Positions 24,818-31,811 of a DNA stretch of 64,000 nt are shown here, piece after piece. The position numbers and the translations under genes are program-made. How positions within the stretch are numbered: the stretch's first letter is position 1; each line of letters starts with the position of its first letter. The notes below the pieces were generated by a model. That model did not search any database. It had not been told where the DNA came from and was given only the letters and a program-made list of their open reading frames with translations. The stretch is from Taibaiella sp965229095 (GTDB taxonomy: Bacteria > Bacteroidota > Bacteroidia > Chitinophagales > Chitinophagaceae): NCBI GenBank assembly GCA_965229095.1, contig OZ245855.1, forward strand, positions 3,534,001-3,598,000. The letters run 5' to 3'.

Positions 24818-26851
24818 ATGAAATACCTGTTCTTATCTACATTACTCTTTACGGGCTATAGTGCCTTGTCGCAGGACCTGGCTTACAAAATACCCCAAAA
24901 TGCAACCGCAGTAGTTTCCCTCAAAGGCGACAAGCTGCTGGAACTGTTTTCCATCCCCGAATTTAACCGTTCTGCCATAGGCAGGAAATTCCTGGAAGAA
25001 GCAAAAAGAAAAGATGGTAACGGCAGCTATAACAGCATTGAAGATTTCGGCATCCAATTAAACGGGACTGCTTATTATTACAACCAGCAAACCGACAGCA
25101 TCGGCTACAATTGCCTCTTGTTCCGGCTCGCAGACGTATCCCTGTTTGAACAGAAGTTCGGGGAAAGCCAGCGGGAAAATATCGTTGTGCGGGATGGCTT
25201 TAAAATATTTACCAACAACAAGGAAAACATGATACTGGTCTGGGACAACGAAAAGGCCTACCTGGTGATCGGCAAGCTCAAGGATAGTTATATCGAAGAA
25301 GACTCCGTTCGTGCTGCCCGGTACGGTATTAAAAAAGTAAATTACAGCGACTACTATTACGAAACACCCCCTGCATCGGACGAAGATTTTACCGTGACAG
25401 ATACCGCCGCGGTCCTGGAAAACAGCTACTCGGTAGATGTTGCTGCTGCTCCCGCGACAGATTATGCACCAACCGAAGACCGCCCGGAGCTTATCCCCAT
25501 TACCGATTCTGTTGTTTACGAAAATCCGCCCGCCGAACCCTGGCCGCCGGCGCCACCGACAGTTGCCCCGCCAACCGCCAACGATGCTTATGCTACAGCA
25601 GAGGTATCCTCTTATGACAACAGCTTTGACCAGGTTGCGTACCAGAAGGCCTATGAAGCAAATAAAGAGGCTAAAGAAAAGCTGGTAAAGCAATGGGTAT
25701 ACAACTATACCCTGGCTGGTTTTAAAAAGAACAATGCCGATGCCTCTATCGTAAGCAATGCGGCCTATCAACGCAGCCTGGATAAGAATGCGGCAGCGAC
25801 TTTCTACCTGGCCGATGTGCCCAGTCTTTACCAGGGCTTTCTTCCCTATTATTCCTACCGTTACCTTGGCCTCGGCAATAGCATGAAAGGCTTCGGAAGT
25901 ATCAATGCCAGGCTATACCTGGGCAAGGAAGAAGCCCGCCTGGTCAGTGAAATGGAAGTAGATGATAAGAAGGCAGCTTCTTACAAAAAGATGTATGCCC
26001 ACAAGCCCAATAAGAAATTTGCGAAGTACCTCAACAGCGATAAAATGGTAGGCTTTATGAGCTATGCTTTCGATACCGAAACCTACCTGAAAGAATTGCC
26101 GGAAATGCTGGATCAAAGCATGGGCCGGTATTTCGGTCTTTACAATGATGAGATAGGCATCGGTGCAGAGCTGTTCTCGCTCCTGCTCGACGAAAAAGCA
26201 GTAGCCAAAGTGATCAAAGGCGACGCCTTGCTGGTGCTCAGCGATGTAAGTCCTAAGGAATATACCTACACGACCTACGAATACAACGACAATTACGAAC
26301 GTACCGAAACTAAAAAGACAAAGACCGAAACCCTGCCCGACTTCCTCTTTATGCTGTCGTCCGACGATACCCACCTCCTGGAAAGGGTATTGAACTATGG
26401 CATTAAGAAAGAAAAGGTTATTCTGAAAAATGGGATCTATACGCTTGACTCTAAGCTGACGAAGTCTGCTCCTTTTACCTTCCATGTGTTGATTAAGGAT
26501 GGCATTATCTTTTGTGGCACGGCTTATCACGATTTACAAAGTATCAGCACCGATACTTATCCCGCCAATAGCACCAAAGAGCAAAAGAACCTGCTGCTCA
26601 AGAACAATATGGCCCTTTACTTTAACCCCAAATCATTAATAGGCAAACTATCGAAGCAGGAATTGGGCGATACCCGTTTTTTAAAAGGCATCAATACTTT
26701 GCTGCACAACGCAGGAACCTTTTATGCGCGGACAACGGGCGTAAAGGGCAATTATATTTCGGGCGAAATGGTCGCTACTGTGCCGGAGGATAAAGCGAAT
26801 GCACTGGCTTACTTTTTCTCTCTTGTCGATTTAGCTTCAAAACTGGATTAA
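24818..26851 (+). CDS. Large secreted protein of unknown function, DUF4836-like
   Basis: 677 residues. Signal peptide 1-18 (ends YSALSQD). The mature part starts AYKIPQNATAVVSLKGDKLLELFS, a form seen in Bacteroidota proteins that I associate, with low certainty, with DUF4836. A Pro/Ala-rich low-complexity linker lies at about residues 225-262 (ENPPAEPWPPAPPT). A YEYNDNYERTETKK-type segment near residue 490 recurs in the protein encoded next (DYNDNFEKVAT), which suggests distant paralogy. It sits between the lipoprotein gene (5 bp) and the next gene (3 bp). Location periplasm or outer membrane by its signal; role unknown. Confidence 0.6.
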   Translation: MKYLFLSTLLFTGYSALSQDLAYKIPQNATAVVSLKGDKLLELFSIPEFNRSAIGRKFLEEAKRKDGNGSYNSIEDFGIQLNGTAYYYNQQTDSIGYNCLLFRLADVSLFEQKFGESQRENIVVRDGFKIFTNNKENMILVWDNEKAYLVIGKLKDSYIEEDSVRAARYGIKKVNYSDYYYETPPASDEDFTVTDTAAVLENSYSVDVAAAPATDYAPTEDRPELIPITDSVVYENPPAEPWPPAPPTVAPPTANDAYATAEVSSYDNSFDQVAYQKAYEANKEAKEKLVKQWVYNYTLAGFKKNNADASIVSNAAYQRSLDKNAAATFYLADVPSLYQGFLPYYSYRYLGLGNSMKGFGSINARLYLGKEEARLVSEMEVDDKKAASYKKMYAHKPNKKFAKYLNSDKMVGFMSYAFDTETYLKELPEMLDQSMGRYFGLYNDEIGIGAELFSLLLDEKAVAKVIKGDALLVLSDVSPKEYTYTTYEYNDNYERTETKKTKTETLPDFLFMLSSDDTHLLERVLNYGIKKEKVILKNGIYTLDSKLTKSAPFTFHVLIKDGIIFCGTAYHDLQSISTDTYPANSTKEQKNLLLKNNMALYFNPKSLIGKLSKQELGDTRFLKGINTLLHNAGTFYARTTGVKGNYISGEMVATVPEDKANALAYFFSLVDLASKLD

Positions 26852-26854
26852 GCC

Positions 26855-28168
26855 ATGAAAAAATTCCTGGGTATAACAACAGCAATACTGGTATTGCTGT
26901 TTGTTTCTTTTTGGGGCTATGTGCAATACCAGCGCCGCGCTTCTTATCAGACATTGATCCCGGCCAATACCAGGGTATTGATCCGGGTAGATGTATTCGG
27001 CATTTACAAAAGCCTGATCGGGGAATATTTCAACCGGGAAAAGAGCAGCGGGAAAAATCTCCTGAAAGGACTTTCTGTGCCGGCCAATGTTTTTCTCTTC
27101 ACCGTAAAAGACAAACAAGCCACTACTCTTTTTACCACATTGCCTATCGACAACCCCGATACCTTCCGGCAACACCTGGCCCAATGGGATACGTTGGGGC
27201 AGATGGTTACAATAACGCCCGGCATAACCCTCTTTACCAATAAGACCCAAACGCTTACAATAGCCTTTACTGCTACCCGCGCCGCATTTGCCTATGCACC
27301 TGGCAAGGAGCAGGTGCAACAAGCATTGATCGACCTGTTGCAGCAAAAAAATACAGTAATGGTACGCAATAGTACATTCCGGGATATTCAAAAGCAGGAA
27401 GGGCATATTACCATGCGCAGCGGGAACCATAAAGGAAGCCTGGATTTCAACGACGGTAATATCGCATTGCAGATGGACCTTTCCACAGAAGGTCTTACCA
27501 TACCTGCCCAGGTAAACCACTGGCAGTTGCAGCCTCAGGACGCACTTAATTTGTGGCTTTATGCAGACCTGAAGCCATTCCTGGCCCGGCGAGTGTTTAG
27601 TATCGACACCTTCCGGATCAACGGCGACAGCCTGCTGGCCTGTCAGCCGAGGGGCTTTACCTTTAGCATCGGCCAAGCTGTTGCACAAACAGATACTGTG
27701 GTGACTTATGACTATAACGATAATTTTGAAAAGGTAGCGACGACCTCCGTTAAGAAGATCATGGCGCCCGGTATGGTACTGCACCTGGATGCCGATGCCC
27801 TACTCCTCTATTGTTATTTGCAACAGCAACATTGTATCCATACCGATGGCCGGGTCAACCGTGCCGTATTTCCCTTGTACCAGTTGTATGCCGGTACCCT
27901 GCCTGAACAGTTACAGCTAAGCACGACCCAAAGCATAAGCCCTGCCGGAAACAGAATAGTATCGGGTGATTTTTTCCACCTCTCCATTGACTTCAGCAAG
28001 CTGGACGGGCAACCGGCCTTTACCGCTATCCATGCCTATACCCGGCGGCTCCGGCAGCTGGAAGCCAGGGCCACCAAAGGCGCACAGCAACGATGTACGC
28101 TGGAAGCAACAGTATACTTTAAGGATAAACAAAAGCATGCATTGTTGCAACTACTGGATGGCATTTGA
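26855..28168 (+). CDS. Membrane-anchored protein of unknown function
   Basis: 437 residues with one N-terminal membrane segment (residues about 5-22, LGITTAILVLLFVSFWGYV) and a large extracytoplasmic part. It begins after the anchor with LIPANTRVLIRVDVFGIYKSL, the same type of opening as the preceding gene product, and shares with it a YDYNDNFE segment followed by a basic stretch and a Pro. The two are probably distant paralogues in one operon (gap 3 bp). The last 18 bases overlap the end of the convergent WYL gene. No known domain recognised. Confidence 0.55.
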   Translation: MKKFLGITTAILVLLFVSFWGYVQYQRRASYQTLIPANTRVLIRVDVFGIYKSLIGEYFNREKSSGKNLLKGLSVPANVFLFTVKDKQATTLFTTLPIDNPDTFRQHLAQWDTLGQMVTITPGITLFTNKTQTLTIAFTATRAAFAYAPGKEQVQQALIDLLQQKNTVMVRNSTFRDIQKQEGHITMRSGNHKGSLDFNDGNIALQMDLSTEGLTIPAQVNHWQLQPQDALNLWLYADLKPFLARRVFSIDTFRINGDSLLACQPRGFTFSIGQAVAQTDTVVTYDYNDNFEKVATTSVKKIMAPGMVLHLDADALLLYCYLQQQHCIHTDGRVNRAVFPLYQLYAGTLPEQLQLSTTQSISPAGNRIVSGDFFHLSIDFSKLDGQPAFTAIHAYTRRLRQLEARATKGAQQRCTLEATVYFKDKQKHALLQLLDGI

Positions 28169-29182
28169 TTCCTTCTGGTAACGCTCCGCGCTTTTGAGCA
28201 ACCTCTTTTTTATTCTAGAAGCCAGGAAACGGGGCGCCAGCACTTTCATGCATTCGCCAAAGCCAAGTATTTCCCGCTCCAGCTCAAAGTTGGGTACCAC
28301 ATCGATACGGATAAGAATGCTGTCCTCGGTTTCTTTAAGCAAGGTCTGGCTATGGTGTATGGGCTTGGTCAGCACATAAGGCGCATTGAGCTTATCAATC
28401 TCCAGGATTACCTTATAAGCCCTGTCTTTTTCCGTTTTGGTAACGCCCAGCAGGTCGTTGTAATATATCTCGAAGTCAACTCCTTTATATGCTACAAATT
28501 TTTCGTTAGGCAGCTCCTGGAATTCGATGATCCTGTCCAGGGCCAGGGTTACCAAAGCTGTTCCCTTTTTTGGCTTACAAATCACGAACCAGCGGTTCCT
28601 GTATTCTTTGAGCAGGTACGGATAATATATACTTTGCCGCGACTCCTGCGCTTTAAATGATTTGTATTCGATCAGCAAGCTGCGCTGGTTGCGGATCGCC
28701 TGGTACAAGGGGTTGACATGATGGATACCCTTTAATTGCTTATTGCTCTCAAACTGTATGTAGTTCCTGTCCTGGTTGACCGATTTGTATAGGTTGTTCT
28801 CGAGCTTAGCCACCATCTCGCTCATCTCTTCAAAGTAGCTGAAGCCGCTGAACTGCTTCAGCACATCGACCACTTCTTTCATCTTTTCCACATCAGCATC
28901 ATTGATGGGTGCTTTGGTAATGCTGTAATCGCGGTCGGCATAGCTGTAGTATTTTTTATCCGTAACGATTATGGGTGCATTATAACCCAGCTTATCACTG
29001 CGCATCAATTGTATATCGGCCTGTATAGTGCGGCGGCTTACCCCGCTTACAATACCTTCGAGGTCGTACAGCACCTCCGCCACCTTTTCTATAATATCGT
29101 CCAGGGACCATTTCCGGAACCGGTTACGCAGGCAATCGTCAATGGTCTTGTAACGGATCAGCGCCAGTTTATGTATCGCCAT
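28151..29182 (-). CDS. WYL-domain transcriptional regulator
   Basis: 343 residues. N-terminal helix-turn-helix within residues about 20-65 (VSRRTIQADIQLMR is the recognition region), then a linker and the WYL domain, here with RWFVI in place of W-Y-L (YYPYLLKEYRNRWFVICKP, preceded by IEYKSF). The C-terminal WCX part ends in ILGFGECMKVLAPRFLASRIKKRL. WYL proteins bind single-stranded nucleic acid or nucleotide ligands and control conflict and repair genes. It is divergent from the S24-nucleotidyltransferase-RtcB operon, and palindromes at 29221-29245 and 29334-29357 between them are its likely operators. The role as ligand-responsive switch for the repair operon is inference. Confidence 0.88.
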   Translation of the reverse strand: MAIHKLALIRYKTIDDCLRNRFRKWSLDDIIEKVAEVLYDLEGIVSGVSRRTIQADIQLMRSDKLGYNAPIIVTDKKYYSYADRDYSITKAPINDADVEKMKEVVDVLKQFSGFSYFEEMSEMVAKLENNLYKSVNQDRNYIQFESNKQLKGIHHVNPLYQAIRNQRSLLIEYKSFKAQESRQSIYYPYLLKEYRNRWFVICKPKKGTALVTLALDRIIEFQELPNEKFVAYKGVDFEIYYNDLLGVTKTEKDRAYKVILEIDKLNAPYVLTKPIHHSQTLLKETEDSILIRIDVVPNFELEREILGFGECMKVLAPRFLASRIKKRLLKSAERYQKESNAIQ

Positions 29183-29220
29183 TTGCTTTTATTGAATCCC
29201 GAAGATAGCTTTTCTCCTTT

Positions 29221-29245
29221 TACTACGCAATAGAGCTGCGCAGTA
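29221..29245. promoter_or_regulatory. Inverted repeat, candidate WYL operator 1
   Basis: TACTACGCA (29221-29229) and TGCGCAGTA (29237-29245) are inverted copies with one mismatch. The centre lies about 50 bp upstream of the WYL start codon. It shares the half-site TACTnCGCA with the site at 29346. Confidence 0.6.
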
Positions 29246-29333
29246 AAGTCAATTTTCTGGGCTTGCTAAAATAATTTTAATCCAAATCGATTGAATAGCA
29301 ATAAAATAACGGGAATTCAAAAAATAATTTTCC

Positions 29334-29357
29334 ACTGCGCAAGTATACTGCGCAGTA
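29334..29357. promoter_or_regulatory. Tandem palindromic repeat, candidate WYL operator 2
   Basis: TACTGCGCAGTA (29346-29357) is a perfect 12-bp palindrome. A second ACTGCGCA occurs 13 bp upstream at 29334-29341. The pair ends 7 bp before a possible promoter -7 element at 29365, so bound regulator could block or recruit RNA polymerase. Confidence 0.65.
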
Positions 29358-29364
29358 CGGTGGC

Positions 29365-29372
29365 CATCTTTG
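29365..29372 (+). promoter_or_regulatory. Possible -7 element of the RNA-repair operon
   Basis: CATCTTTG differs from TAnnTTTG at one position. It follows operator 2 directly, and transcription from about 29379 would run through the tRNA-like element into the S24-like gene. Confidence 0.35.
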
Positions 29373-29461
29373 CATTATCAAAAACAAAAACAAAAGTTCT
29401 TTACATAAGTATCAAGATATTCACTGAAGGCGGGCCAGATGAAGCAGATATTTGTAAAACA

Positions 29462-29563
29462 ATAGTATTAAACCCCGGAGATGCAGGTTCGAATCTTGCC
29501 ACACAACATTTTTCCAGTGTAGCTTAAAGGAGTAAAGCGCCGGGATCATTGATCCAATATTAT
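29462..29563 (+). ncRNA. Circularly permuted tRNA-like RNA element
   Basis: Within 29474-29544 the parts of a tRNA core occur in permuted order. CCCGG (29474-29478, 3' anticodon strand), AGAT (variable), T arm GCAGG-TTCGAAT-CTTGC (29483-29499), CAC (29500-29502) pairing with GTG (29517-29519) as a short acceptor-like stem closed by a loop, T8-A9 (29520-29521), D arm GCTT-AAAGGAGTA-AAGC (29522-29538), G26, then CCGGG (29540-29544, 5' anticodon strand), fully complementary to CCCGG. Invariant tRNA bases U8, A14, G18-G19, A21 and the TTCRANY T loop are all in place. Outside, ATAGTATT (29462-29469) can pair with AATATTAT (29556-29563) including one G-U. It ends 24 nt before the start of the S24-like gene. 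The pattern is seen directly; that it is a functional RNA is inference. Confidence 0.6.
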
Positions 29564-29587
29564 GTCGGATATTAAAAAGAGTAAAAC

Positions 29588-29911
29588 ATGAATAAATTTG
29601 AAAGGCTGAAAGAAGCGCTGGAACAAAAAGGGGAAGGGAAGATGAAAGCCTTCGGTCAATCGATGATGCCAATATTAAAAAGCGGCACCTTACTGACCTT
29701 CAATAAAGCAAGCGACTACGAGATCGGGGATATTGTCTTCTGCAAGGTAAAAGGAAGATATATAGATGCCCACAAGATTGTAAAGAAAGACAGCGCAAAA
29801 GGATTCCTGATCGCCAACAATCATGGCTATGAAAATGGCTGGACCAGGATCATTTATGGCAGAGTCGTGCTGGGCGAATACCAGGGTAAAAATATTTTTG
29901 AACGGGGATAA
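29588..29911 (+). CDS. Stand-alone S24/S26-peptidase-like domain protein
   Basis: 107 residues. The LexA/UmuD/signal-peptidase-type pattern is visible: FGQSMMPILKSG with candidate nucleophile S25, a strand EIGDIVFCKV, and AHKIVKKDS...GFLIANNHG with candidate general-base K63. Unlike LexA or CI there is no DNA-binding domain, and there is no membrane anchor as in signal peptidases. It is the first gene of the operon that continues with two nucleotidyltransferases and RtcB (30 bp gap to the next). It could be a self-cleaving switch or a protease acting on the WYL regulator or another partner. Domain assignment is good; role unknown. Confidence 0.72.
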   Translation: MNKFERLKEALEQKGEGKMKAFGQSMMPILKSGTLLTFNKASDYEIGDIVFCKVKGRYIDAHKIVKKDSAKGFLIANNHGYENGWTRIIYGRVVLGEYQGKNIFERG

Positions 29912-29941
29912 GTGTAACCTTAAAGATAAATACAAAAAACA

Positions 29942-30712
29942 ATGCAAGAACTCATATACAATAAGCTAAGACAAATAGAAAAGGAGTATGGCATAAAAAT
30001 ATTGTATGCCTGTGAATCTGGTAGCCGGGCCTGGGAGTTCCCCTCACCCGACAGCGATTACGATGTTCGTTTTATCTACTGCAGGCCGCTTAATGCCTAC
30101 CTGACCGTTGCCGAAAAAACAGATCATCTCAGCTTCCCTATCAACGACGAGCTTGATATATATGGTTGGGATTTAAGCAAAGTACTGCAGCTGATACGAA
30201 AGTCGAACACGACGCCGTTTGAATGGTTACAGTCACCCATAGTTTATTTCGAAGAAGCGGGTTTCAGGGAAGAGCTGATGCACCTATGCGGTTATTATTA
30301 TAGCCAGCGAAGCAATACGCACCATTACTTAGGCATTGCAAGAGGCGCTATGGAAACCATGCATTCGGACGGAACGATAAAGATAAAAAAGCTTTTCTAT
30401 GTGTTAAGGCCGTTGCTTGCAGCAAAGTGGTGCCTCGAACGAAATACAATAGCGCCAATGAGCATAAAGCCATTGATGGCTGTACTACCACAGCAACTAA
30501 AAGAGAGCATAGCACATTTAATCCTTCAAAAGGCCTCAGCACCGGAAGGCTGGCTTATCCAGCCCGTTAAGGATCTGATGGACTGGATAAACGAAACAGA
30601 GCAGAAATGCATAGCAGCATCTGGGCATCTGGCCAAGGATCATTTTACAACAGAACACCTGGATACATTTTTCAGGAAAACGATACATCAATATGACTAT
30701 ACAACAACTTAA
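29942..30712 (+). CDS. RlaP-type nucleotidyltransferase (first)
   Basis: 256 residues. The nucleotidyltransferase active site is CESGSRAWEFPSPDSDYDVRF in outline: G27-S28, then D39 and D41, the two metal-binding aspartates. The overall form, including the later helical part, fits the RlaP family (RNA repair pathway polymerase-beta-like; Pfam PF10127), known to accompany RtcB. Such enzymes are thought to add or remove nucleotides at damaged RNA ends. It overlaps the next gene by 20 bp. Composition is AT-richer by eye than the RtcB gene. Substrate unknown; the tRNA-like RNA upstream is an obvious candidate. Confidence 0.85.
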   Translation: MQELIYNKLRQIEKEYGIKILYACESGSRAWEFPSPDSDYDVRFIYCRPLNAYLTVAEKTDHLSFPINDELDIYGWDLSKVLQLIRKSNTTPFEWLQSPIVYFEEAGFREELMHLCGYYYSQRSNTHHYLGIARGAMETMHSDGTIKIKKLFYVLRPLLAAKWCLERNTIAPMSIKPLMAVLPQQLKESIAHLILQKASAPEGWLIQPVKDLMDWINETEQKCIAASGHLAKDHFTTEHLDTFFRKTIHQYDYTTT

Positions 30713-31751
30713 AGACAGAAACCTAGTGTTGCTTGAATGTGTAAGTGGTAGTAAAGCTTATGGTCTTGCTACTCCAGAGTCGGACACTGATATAAAAGGT
30801 GTTTTCTATTTGCCCAAAGAGGATTTCTACGGATTAGGATATATAGAACAGGTCAACAACGAAAGCAATGATGAAGCCTATTATGAGATTGGCCGCTTTG
30901 TAGAGCTGCTGCTTAAAAATAACCCAAATATGATGGAGTTGCTGGCGACACCCAAGGATCTTATCCTATTCAGGCATCCTTTAATAGACTTGCTATCCGT
31001 TCCCATGTTCCTGTCCCAATTATGTAAAGATACCTTTGCCGGTTATGCCAATACACAAATAAAGAAAGCGAGAGGCTACAAAAAGAAAGCAGTAAACCCC
31101 ATGGAAGAAGAACGAAAAAGTGTACTTGACTTTTGCTTTATCATAGAGGGTGCTTCTACGATAAACCTGAAGCAATGGCTCGACCGGCATGGTTATAAAC
31201 AAGAGCAATGCGGTTTAACGGCTATCCCACATACAAAAGGCGTGTTTACGTTGTTCTACGACCCGACTGCAACCTTAAATTATAATGGGATCATGAGCAG
31301 CGAACAGGCCAACGAGGTTTCTCTTTCTTCTGTTCCCAAAGGTGAAAAAAGCTCGACCTACCTATACTTTAATGTGGAAAGCTACTCGGCACATTGCAAG
31401 CAGCATCGGGAGTATTGGGAATGGATCGGGAAGCGGAACGAAGAACGCTACCAAAACAACAGGGCCCATGGGCAGGATTATGATGCAAAGAATATGATGC
31501 ATACCATAAGATTGCTTCAAATGGCGGAAGAGATCGCTCTTGACAGACAATTGAATGTTGTGCGCAGTAACCGGGAAGAATTGCTGGCGATTAAAAGAGG
31601 GGAATATGATTATGATACTTTACTGGATATGGCCAACAGGTTGATGCAGCATATAGAGCTTGCATATGCTACCACCATATTGCCGCCCCTGCCCGATCAC
31701 CAAAAAGCAAAAGATGCCTTGATCCATATAAGGACAGCCTTATACAACTAA
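30693..31751 (+). CDS. RlaP-type nucleotidyltransferase (second)
   Basis: 352 residues. Active site CVSGSKAYGLATPESDTDIKG in outline: G19-S20, D31 and D33. The family is the same as the preceding protein but the sequence is clearly divergent and about 100 residues longer, with an extra region containing YKKKAVNPMEEERKS and a C-terminal helical part. It overlaps the first nucleotidyltransferase gene by 20 bp, so translation is coupled. Two different enzymes side by side suggest two successive steps or two different RNA ends. Function in RNA repair follows from family and neighbours. Confidence 0.86.
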   Translation: MTIQQLKDRNLVLLECVSGSKAYGLATPESDTDIKGVFYLPKEDFYGLGYIEQVNNESNDEAYYEIGRFVELLLKNNPNMMELLATPKDLILFRHPLIDLLSVPMFLSQLCKDTFAGYANTQIKKARGYKKKAVNPMEEERKSVLDFCFIIEGASTINLKQWLDRHGYKQEQCGLTAIPHTKGVFTLFYDPTATLNYNGIMSSEQANEVSLSSVPKGEKSSTYLYFNVESYSAHCKQHREYWEWIGKRNEERYQNNRAHGQDYDAKNMMHTIRLLQMAEEIALDRQLNVVRSNREELLAIKRGEYDYDTLLDMANRLMQHIELAYATTILPPLPDHQKAKDALIHIRTALYN

Positions 31752-31798
31752 TAGTAATAAAACCGGCAAAGACCGGATGAACAGCTTATCCATTTAAT

Positions 31799-31803
31799 AG
31801 GAG
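31799..31803 (+). promoter_or_regulatory. Shine-Dalgarno site of the second rtcB
   Basis: AGGAG with 8 nt to the ATG at 31812. Strong SD sites are uncommon in Bacteroidota; this one supports ATG 31812 over the internal ATG at 31821. Confidence 0.55.
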
Positions 31804-31811
31804 AACAAATC

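Noticed and set aside
29474..29544. An ordinary tRNA gene
   Set aside because: The T arm precedes the D arm and there is no normal acceptor stem or anticodon loop in standard order, so it cannot be a conventional tRNA; it is reported as a permuted tRNA-like element instead.
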